Part shown: one piece after another, positions 57,151 through 64,000 of the stretch | Layout of the letters: each line of letters begins with the position of its first letter | Position numbering within the stretch: position 1 is the stretch's first letter | DNA from: Setomelanomma holmii | Lineage: Eukaryota; Ascomycota; Dothideomycetes; Pleosporales; Phaeosphaeriaceae | Direction of reading: 5' to 3' | DNA: 64,000 bases | Assembly (NCBI GenBank): GCA_010015745.1 | Contig: ML978156.1 | Coordinates: 166,190 to 230,189, forward strand | Position numbers and translations under genes: made by a program | Notes under the pieces: generated by a model | What the model saw: the letters and a program-made list of their open reading frames with translations, nothing else | The model's database searches: none | What the model was told of the DNA's origin: nothing

Positions 57151-57276
57151 GTCGAGGTGCAGCGCACGCCAACTCCGAGGGAAATGCAAAGAGCGGCGGA
57201 GCAGTATAATCAGCAGCAGCAAGCAAACTTGGGGTTCGCGGCGTTTGGATTGGGAATGTTGGGCCTGAATCGATAG
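57151..57276 (+). other. In-frame open extension after the SNX4 stop codon
   Basis: Directly after the SNX4 TAG the frame continues for 41 codons to a second TAG at 57274-57276. It reads VEVQRTPTPREMQRAAEQ, then a Gln run and LGFAAFGLGMLGLNR. The composition is protein-like and ends in a hydrophobic Gly/Leu-rich helix. A stop created by mutation, stop-codon readthrough or a sequencing error would all explain it. A spliced version is unlikely, since the only GT-AG pair flanking the TAG is 16 nt. Confidence 0.5.
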
Positions 57277-57436
57277 TCATGGCAACTCCTTATCGAGAGT
57301 GGGAATCATCGCAGAGACGCAGAGAGTATTTGCTCGAATCGTCAAGCTCATATGTTGAGGTCGCATTCATACCCACGTGAGGCAATCATATCTGATACAC
57401 GAGTCCACATCCACTTCCATACTATATGCCATGCAC

Positions 57437-59409
57437 TCACGGAATATCAGCATCATCATCATCCCCACCAAACCCAAAACTAAACCCTCCACCCTCCTCC
57501 TCCTCATCCTCCCCTGCCTTCGTCAACGTCTCCCACTTCCCCTTCTTTCCCTTCCCCCTCCTCTCCAACTCCCTCAACCCCTCCTCCAACACATCCGGCC
57601 TCGTCTCCCGCAGTCTCTCGACAAACAACTCATACGCACGATCCGCGACATCGTCTTTGAATCCACTGACCTCGCCCCGCTGATCGCGCAGGAAGGCAAG
57701 TACCTCCGGTAGTTTCTTCTCCGGGACAAAGTTCTGCGTGAGAGCGAGACTGTCCTCGATATTCAGCACGAGATGGAACCATCCACTCGGAACATGTAAA
57801 ACCTCTCCTGCATAACAAATTCCCTCTTTACATCCTGGCGTGCGGCGCGCGAGTTCGTGGAACGTTAGCAGGTATTCTGCAATGCTGAGCGGGGATGTAA
57901 TCTCGCTCTGATCCTCGCTGACAATCACGCCTGGAGGCGGCTCGATTCCCGGCCCAGAAGGAAACATAAGCCAGTACTTCGAGCCAGTCAGAACGGCGTT
58001 CCATGCGCTTGTTGCGTTGGGGTCTTTGTGGAATGTCGACCCGCTGCGCGCGGGGCCCATGATGAGCCAGCGACAATCTGGCCTATGCGGGCCGAGGGCA
58101 TCGAATAGGTCGTCTCCAAAACATGTTGGGGACCAGTATGCTGCGTGTTCAGAGTACGGAGGAGCGGAGATGTCGATGTGCGTTTTGCTGGCGAAGGAGC
58201 GGTCGAAGATGTAGAGTGGGGATTCGTCGGTTTGGGCGTGCATGTAGGATGTGTAGGTTGATAGGGGCCAATCGACTGCTTCGGCGCGGAATTTTGTGTC
58301 TGGGAAGTTTTCTAGGAGGTACGAGGGTGTCCAGATTTCGTAGACGGGCCAGTCTTTGACAGGGGAGGTCACAATGAAAGGTTTGTTGGTCCAGGATTCT
58401 GCGTACGAGGTGGGCGTGAGGTTGGTGAGACGGGCGATCTCGTTGGCTTTGGGGATGTTGCGGACGAATGGAGTGAGAGGGGTGTGGGCGCATTGGAAGG
58501 GCCGGTAGAGGACATCTGAGAAGAGATTATGGCAGGGAAGAGATGTAGTATGGGAGGTGGGGATGTTGAGGTAGGTTGAGCGCCAGGTGCCGCGCCATGT
58601 GAAGTCCAATGGTTGGGAGCTGCTTACAGTTAGCAAGATTCTTGTTCATCGTATCTGATATGGTAGAAGTTTAAAGGAAAAAGACGACGGATTCAGCTGC
58701 GACTTTTGCATGAGATAGCATTGTCTCTCTTCTCAGGTAACGGCCGCTCCCCATTGCTGGTGACTTTGCAATTTGCCTAGACCAAAGTTCTCTTGGACAT
58801 GTTGTGAAGAAGAGCAACGAGACCAGTGCCGGATATCGAATAGGTCTCTGTGCACTTCTCGCACTGCCCTTCGACCTTAGGCAACAGAAAGCGGTCCAAG
58901 TCTCAATTTGACTCTTCCTTGAAGGAGGCCTGACACAGCACCGTAATTTCGAGCTAGACATCCTTCTCTTTCATGACTCTTGTGTGACTCGCAGGATATG
59001 GAAAGCAATGATCACCGACGAAAAGAGAACTTTCATGCACATGACATCTCATCACCCATGGTACGTACCTGACGAATGAGGCCCTCCACAACTCGTCGAG
59101 ACGCGTAAAGGCATACAGAGCCCGACAGGTGCTTCCCAAACGGATAAGAGTGTCAGCTTCGAATGACTCAAGGATGTGGCTCAAAAGCTCATCAGGCAGC
59201 CGGGCGAATGAACCACATCTTGATTTGATATTTTCGGATGCCGTATATGCATTTCCAGCGGGCTTGATTCCCAAAGGATGCGAAGGAAGTGCTACCGCCA
59301 CATCTTCGTCGTCGTTCTGGAAGCTCGCCGCCGCAGAGCGTTTGATCTTTTTGGAGGGTCGTGATTCGGCGCAGGCGAAGCTGGGGTTCTCCAGTAGTCC
59401 GAGAGCCAT
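57437..59409 (-). CDS. F-box and JmjC (cupin-8) domain protein
   Basis: Predicted 507 aa in two exons: 59409..59069 and 58619..57437, phase-matched (AG|C). The N-terminal exon has an F-box at about 69-112 (FARLPDELLSHILESFEADT onward), which in the family recruits the chain to an SCF ubiquitin ligase. The join gives LWRASFVSSQPLDFTWRGTW, after which a JmjC-like fold follows. The Fe(II) ligands are His311 and Asp313 (STFHKDPNATSAWN) and the distal His396 (VPSGWFHLVLNIEDS). All three are present, so 2-oxoglutarate-dependent hydroxylase or demethylase activity is possible. The tail is acidic and Gly-rich. The intron (449 nt) is far longer than others here; its donor GTACGT and acceptor AAGCAG fit, but an extra small exon inside is possible. 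Confidence 0.8.
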
Positions 59410-59873
59410 GTCAAAAGCGATCAGAACAATGCGTTGTGATTGCTCAACACTACGAGGCACAGCTGCAAACCAGAGCGCTAGAGGAACGACGGATGCGAAG
59501 AGGAGTCATAGGCCGGTCAAGCTGTCCGGCGAAAGTGAAGGCGAAACATGGATCGGGTTTGCCCCCAACCATGGTGGTTTTTCGGCTTGGCGTGGTGAAG
59601 GGCGCTAGCGAGCCCGACAATTGCTAAAAATCTTCTTAAGCGCAGCCTCTCTTCTCTTCCCATCCCTCATCAACACACAACACGACAATATACACACAAT
59701 ACCCTAGATAACCTTCGATTCTCACAGCGAGGATCTGGTATCTAGTTTTTCCCACAGCAACTTCACACTCCAGCGGCGGTATCCAAGCGATAACCCCCGC
59801 TCTCCACCCCACCGGCAACCTTTCCACGACTACGGTGCTGCACCAGTAGTCGCCCGCGTATACTCTCGCAATC
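59410..59873. promoter_or_regulatory. Divergent promoter region, F-box/JmjC / eIF4A
   Basis: About 460 nt. The 240 nt before eIF4A is rich in pyrimidine tracts and CA/AC repeats (CTTCTCTTCCCATCCCTCAT), typical of a strong fungal promoter and leader. No specific site is assigned. Confidence 0.45.
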
Positions 59874-61221
59874 ATGGCTGACAAAGGTCTTGAGGATGTG
59901 CCCGAGGGTAAGTGAAACCTCGTTGTTGCGCGAAGTTGTGCGCCCCGCACTGCGACACCTGCGACGCCAATAAAGATTTTGGTGAGCGTCAGCTAACCCG
60001 CGCCATAGGCCAGATTGAGTCCAACTACGACGAGACCACGGACTCCTTCGATGCGATGAACCTGAAGGCTGAACTCCTTCGTGGAGTTTACGCCTACGGT
60101 TTCGAGCGCCCGTCGGCCATCCAGCAGCGCGCCATCATGCCCGTCATCAAGGGTGAGTTTGCCCACTTCACTACCACAAAAAATTACATGTACTGACGTA
60201 GATATCAGGCCACGATGTCATTGCGCAGGCACAGTCAGGTACCGGAAAGACTGCCACCTTCTCCATCTCGACCCTCCAGAAGATCGACTCCAACGTCAAG
60301 GCCTGCCAGGCCCTCATCCTCGCCCCCACCCGCGAGTTGGCTCAGCAGATCCAGAAGGTCGTTGTCGCCATTGGTGACTTCATGGACATTGCCTGCCACG
60401 CCTGCATTGGCGGCACCAGCGTCCGTGATGACATGAAGGCTCTTCAGGACGGTCCCCAGGTCGTTGTCGGCACTCCCGGCCGTGTCCAGGACATGATCCA
60501 GCGCCGTGTCTTGAAGACCGACCACATGAAGATGTTCGTTCTCGACGAGGCCGACGAGATGTTGTCTCGCGGTTTCACCGAGCAGATCTACGACATCTTC
60601 CAGCTCCTGCCCCAGTCTACCCAGGTCGTTCTCCTGTCCGCCACCATGCCTCAGGACGTCCTCGAGGTTACCACCAAGTTCATGCGCGACCCCGTCCGCA
60701 TCTTGGTCAAGAAGGACGAGCTTACCCTCGAAGGTATCAAGCAGTTCTACATCGCCGTCGAGAAGGAGGACTGGAAGCTTGACACCCTCTCCGACTTGTA
60801 CGAGACCGTCACCATTACCCAGGCCGTCATCTTCTGCAACACCCGCAGGAAGGTCGACTGGCTCACCGACAAGCTCACCGCCCGTGACTTCACCGTCTCC
60901 GCCATGCACGGCGACATGGACCAGGCTCAACGTGATGTTATCATGAAGGAGTTCCGCTCTGGATCTTCTCGTGTCCTCATCGCCACCGACTTGCTCGCCC
61001 GTGGTATCGACGTCCAGCAGGTCTCCCTCGTCATCAACTACGACTTGCCCGCCAACCGCGAGAACTACATCCATCGGATTGGTCGTGGTGGACGTTTCGG
61101 ACGTAAGGGTGTTGCCATCAACTTCGTCACCGCCGACGATGTCCGCATGATGCGCGAAATCGAGCAGTTCTATAGCACACAGATCGAGGAGATGCCCATG
61201 AACGTGGCTGACCTCATCTAA
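59874..61221 (+). CDS. TIF1: ATP-dependent RNA helicase eIF4A
   Basis: DEAD-box helicase of the cap-binding complex that unwinds mRNA leaders for scanning. Three exons: 59874..59907 (34 nt), 60009..60152 and 60209..61221, totalling 1191 nt and 396 aa, the standard length. Motifs in order: Q motif (YGFERPSAIQQRAIMPVI), motif I AQSGTGKT, Ia APTRELAQQI, GG doublet GGTSVRDD, Ib TPGR, II DEAD, III SAT, IV IFCNTRR, V ARGIDVQQV, VI HRIGRGGRFGRKG. It ends NVADLI. Synonymous codon use is strongly biased toward C-ending codons, as expected for a very highly expressed gene. Introns sit at the end of the N-terminal tag (EG|QIESNY) and before HDVIAQ. Confidence 0.96.
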
Positions 61222-61711
61222 GAAGGTGCTTCTTACTGCGTTCCGACTATCGTCTCTCCTTGCCCGCTGATCATTTTGGTGGCGTAATTGGTTTAGAGGC
61301 GGTGGTACATTAATTGGCCCGTCTGCACGGTCAGGCGGTGCTCTTGCTTTCGACTGATCAAAAGTAGTTTGTGGTGGGACGATCCTCCGTCCATACATCG
61401 CGGCATCTAGGCGTTTGTCCCTCTGCACTTGCGAGATGATTTCATCAAAAGAATGTTTAGAGACTTTCGGCGGGTGCCTAGTTGGCTGGATGTTTTCTTA
61501 CTACCTTTTCCATTTCCTTTGTTTTTGTTCGCCAGCTGTCCTGTCTCTTAAGGATCTGCAACGGTGCACTACGGCTTGTACGCGCGAAGGGATGATCTCT
61601 TTATGGCCACGCATGTTCACGAACACGATGAGTTTCCTGTCATGTAGAGACGCGATACAATTGCATGAAAGTCACTGAATCCGCTTCCGCTTTGTCATCT
61701 TGACATGCATA
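61222..61711. other. 3' flank of eIF4A up to the transposon
   Basis: About 490 nt with no supported gene. A T/C-rich stretch near 61490-61530 may be part of the eIF4A 3' UTR. It ends in the TA dinucleotide (61710-61711) used as a transposon target site. Confidence 0.45.
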
Positions 61712-61774
61712 ACGTGTTTTACCAGCAAGCTGCGCACACCACCATCCTGCACACCCCACCAAAACGCGTGCAGC
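61712..61774 (+). repeat. Left terminal inverted repeat of transposon 1
   Basis: 63 bp starting ACGTGTTTTACCAGCAAGC and ending ACGCGTGCAGC. It matches the reverse complement of 63492-63554 at 62 of 63 positions (one A/G difference at position 40). Confidence 0.93.
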
Positions 61775-61908
61775 TCAGCGTACGATTGCTCAACAACCAC
61801 ATCTTCAAATTTGATGAGGTTTTGAGGGTGGATAGATTAGATCTGTCTACATTGAGTTCCGCTGTGTCCTTGTATGTGACATTTGCTGCATGTTGGTGGT
61901 GCTCTTGT

Positions 61909-63472
61909 TCATGCTTGTGAGGTCACTGCTTGGTCACCTTGCTGGATACCTATTTGAGCCTCTGTAACCACCACCTGAGCTTGCTGAGCTTGCTGAGCCT
62001 GTAATACTCCTCCACGTGCTATATACTGTCGTTTCAATTGACGTTTACATTGCTGGCGGTGGTTGGCAGCACGCAGCTTTGAGTTCTCCTTAGCTAAGAT
62101 TGTTGCTGAGTTCATGGCTAGCTGACAACCTTTAACAAGCTGAGCAATTGCTTGGCTAGTAGGGCTTTGAGATTGTCGTTTAAGCAAGTCTCGTACGAGA
62201 CGAGCCTGCTTGTTAAGCTGAGCAGTTGTATGAGGAGTCTCAGATGTCCAGGTAGCTGGTTCTCCACCTGCTGTCCCTGGTGGAGACGGCGTTCGGATGA
62301 CAGTAAGGGTAGATAAGACACGTTCTGGACACAGTGGGATGAGCCCTGTCGCCTCAAAGCCAGCCTTAATGTTGCTCTTTGATAGAGCTATTAATCTGAT
62401 CTTCTGGTATATCCATAAGAAGTCAAGTTTGTCAACGTGAAAGACTCCTTGGCACGCAAGCTCAGACACCTCATGTCCGTACAAGGCCTTGAGAGGAGAG
62501 AAGCAGCCAACTTCAAGAGGCTGAAGAAGGTGTGAGGTGTGAGCAGGCATGCAGAGGGTGATAATCTTGTTCTCCCTGCAATATTGATCAAAGTCTGGTG
62601 TGGCGTGGCTGCTGTGCCCATCAAGGATAAGCAGTCTATACGCGGCTTGCGTACAAGACTCCGTGTGTCTGTTAAAGTGCTTCACCCACTCAAGGCCAAG
62701 CTCATCATTTGTCCACCCGTTGTCGCTGACAGCGACAGTCCAGTCTGCTGGGAGCTCATGATACCAGCTAGCCTGGTGGAGCTTGCCTGGCAAGATCACA
62801 AAGGGTGGAAGACACCAGCCTGACGCATTGATACACTCAATTGACGTGACCAACTCCCTGTTGCCTGGCTGTACGATAGTAGCTCGACCAATCGTGTCAG
62901 CACTGGTGACAACTTTAGACGTTGCAGCCACTCCCATCATGAACCCAGTCTCATCAAAGTTGTATACGTCCTTGTAGAGGATGCCCCACATCAGCTGCGT
63001 GTCCTGTACAAGCTTAAACCACGCGCTGATCTTAACAGGATCTTCACATCTTGCCTGTTGTGAGTGGAATTTCCTATTCCACTTTTATCTGAAGCTCAGG
63101 CTGGTTGTTGACAAAGCGCGTCACCCAGTTCTTGCCTACGGGTGGAGGAGGAGGATTTTGGCCGTGCCCAGCGAGTAAAGCGTTTGCCATTCGTCGTACG
63201 TCGATGACCTAAGGAGGAAAACCACGACAATCAAGGTCAAGGATCCACTGGACGAGAGACTGCTCTTCAACAGAGCTCAGCTTGCGGTTGACAGGCGTTG
63301 TTGTGTGTTTAGGTAGGGTGCCTTGAAGGCGCGTCCGTAAGGTTGATTCTGCCACACCAAAGGCTGCTGCAAGAGCATGTTTAGATTGAGAAGGGTTTCT
63401 TTGAAAGGTAGCGATAGCAAGGCTTAAACGACCTTCTTTTGAAGGCCCTATAGGTGGTGGTTGTGGCATCAT
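61909..63472 (-). pseudogene. Broken pogo/Fot1-type transposase of transposon 1
   Basis: The reading begins at ATG 63472 (MMPQPPPIGPSKEGRLSLAI). It has an HTH region (KHALAAAFGVAESTLRTRL) and EEQSLVQWILDLDCRGFPP, then meets a TAG at 63211-63209. The same frame continues (VIDVRRMANALLAG, VGKNWVTRFVNNQPELQ), then a one-base frame change in an A4 run near 63090. After that the catalytic part is open to 61909: NFDETGFMMGV (first Asp), LLILDGHSSHATPD (second Asp), and HLLQPLEVGCFSPLK, where Glu occupies the place where many Fot1 relatives have Asp. The tail is Gln/Ala-rich. Full span is about 520 codons, the normal transposase size. It cannot make an active enzyme as it stands. Confidence 0.85.
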
Positions 63473-63491
63473 AGTAGATGAGATGAGATGC

Positions 63492-63554
63492 GCTGCACGC
63501 GTTTTGGTGGGGTGCGCAGGATGGTGGTGTGCGCAGCTTGCTGGTAAAACACGT
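63492..63554 (-). repeat. Right terminal inverted repeat of transposon 1
   Basis: Reverse complement of the left repeat with a single mismatch. It ends at 63554 and is followed by TA (63555-63556). The palindrome AACACGTTAACGTGTT formed here comes from the outer ends of two elements meeting at one TA. Confidence 0.93.
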
Positions 63555-63556
63555 TA

Positions 63557-64000
63557 ACGTGTTCCACCACCATCCCGTCTGCCCCACCAAAACCAGCGCG
63601 TTACTCTACGCGTCAACCACTATGACTCCACGACAACAGCCTCAATCACCTCAAAGAGAAGGCAGGCTTCTTCTTGCCTCTCAGGCCTATGAAAATCAAC
63701 GCATCAAAAGCCAGTACAGACTTGCGCAGCTATACTGTGTTCCCCGCACGACTCTCTGAGACCGCCTCTCAGGTGTACGTCCTAAGGCTGTTGCCCACGT
63801 CCACCAACGTAAGCTACAGTCTACAGAGGAGCAGTCACTCGTTCAATGGATCTTAGAGCTTGACCGACGAGGATTTCCGCCTCATATCATCGACATACGA
63901 CGAATGGCAGACGTTCTGCTTGCTGCTCACTGCCAAGATCCTCCTCCACGTCCTATTGGCAAGAACTGGGTGACACGCTTTGTCAAGAACCAGCCAGAAC
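63557..64000 (+). mobile_element. Second Tc1/mariner-type transposon, cut by the window end
   Basis: Immediately after the shared TA a second element begins ACGTGTTCCACCACCATCC. Its terminus resembles that of element 1 in the first seven bases and in an inner block (CACCACCATCC, GCCCCACCAAAA), but lacks the insertion present in element 1. It therefore belongs to a related, distinct family. Its transposase lies on the plus strand, head to head with element 1. The right end is outside the window. Confidence 0.75.
63622..64000 (+). pseudogene. Broken transposase of transposon 2 (partial)
   Basis: ATG 63622 (MTPRQQPQSPQREGRLLLAS) starts a transposase N-terminus with an HTH region (SQYRLAQLYCVPRTTL). 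A TGA at 63757-63759 interrupts it at codon 46, where element 1 has Arg. The same frame then stays open to the window end (QSLVQWILELDRRGFPPHI, IGKNWVTRFVKNQPE). The protein is clearly homologous to, but diverged from, that of element 1. The catalytic domain lies beyond the window. Confidence 0.8.

Larger units (their letters stand above)
61712..63554 (-). mobile_element. Degenerate Tc1/mariner (pogo/Fot1-type) DNA transposon
   Basis: A 1843-bp element with 63-bp terminal inverted repeats that differ at one position. It begins ACGTGTTTTACCAGCAAGC on each strand and is flanked by TA on both sides (61710-61711 and 63555-63556), the target duplication typical of Tc1/mariner. It carries one minus-strand transposase gene with a Psq/CENP-B-type HTH and a DDE catalytic domain. 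The near-identical repeats imply fairly recent insertion, although the transposase is already broken. Confidence 0.88.

Noticed and set aside
60235..61428. Minus-strand open frame of 397 codons opposite eIF4A
   Set aside because: Antisense shadow produced by the strong codon bias of the eIF4A gene; its Asp/Gly/Val-rich composition is typical of such shadows.
1..64000. Secondary-metabolite cluster, CRISPR array or giant mobile element
   Set aside because: No PKS, NRPS, terpene synthase, repeat-spacer array or Starship-type captain gene was seen; most genes are housekeeping.

Overview
The window is nuclear DNA from a filamentous ascomycete (Pezizomycotina). A Dothideomycete is my best guess, but that is inference from gene style and not from a marker gene. 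The evidence is short GT-AG introns (mostly 46-70 nt) with CTAAC/CTGAC branch sites just before the acceptor, dense gene packing on both strands, and recognisable single-copy fungal housekeeping genes. All exon joins given here were worked out by hand from splice sites and reading frame. Each multi-exon model sums to a multiple of three.

Layout. 0-8.5 kb: an unrecognised conserved-looking protein (-), an ELMO/CED-12 protein (-) and a Cys-rich zinc-binding protein (+). 9.8-13.2 kb: AMP deaminase (-). 14-21.8 kb: a mitochondrial two-RRM protein, the peroxisomal receptor PEX5, a NAPE-PLD-like hydrolase (-), a secreted RNase T2 and a small NTF2-like protein. 22-31.3 kb: a REX1-type RNA exonuclease, a large protein with an N-terminal Mis18/Yippee-like zinc domain, and an unrecognised protein. 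31.7-40.2 kb is the least orderly part: an unclear fragmented locus, an acidic RING-like protein, a decayed unknown gene (-), a CorA-like membrane protein and a decayed secreted FAD oxidoreductase. 40.6-61.2 kb is dense housekeeping: SPT2 (-), ribosomal P2, ribosomal uS19/S15, NUS1 (-), exocyst SEC10, an unknown disordered protein, LETM1/MDM38 (-), mitochondrial adenylate kinase, sorting nexin 4, an F-box/JmjC protein (-) and eIF4A. 61.7-64 kb: two degenerate Tc1/mariner (pogo/Fot1-type) DNA transposons sit head to head and share one TA dinucleotide.

The genes do not form a biosynthetic cluster or an operon-like system. Themes that recur are membrane trafficking (SEC10, SNX4, ELMO), organelle biogenesis (PEX5, LETM1, NUS1, adenylate kinase, RRM protein) and translation (P2, uS19, eIF4A). 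Many genes have extremely short first coding exons (1, 2, 6, 10, 18 or 34 nt), so ORF-only annotation would miss their real starts.

The observations most worth following are the in-frame conserved-looking extension after the SNX4 stop codon, the Mis18-like domain joined to a coiled coil and an AT-hook, the shared-TA transposon pair, and the two clear gene deaths.
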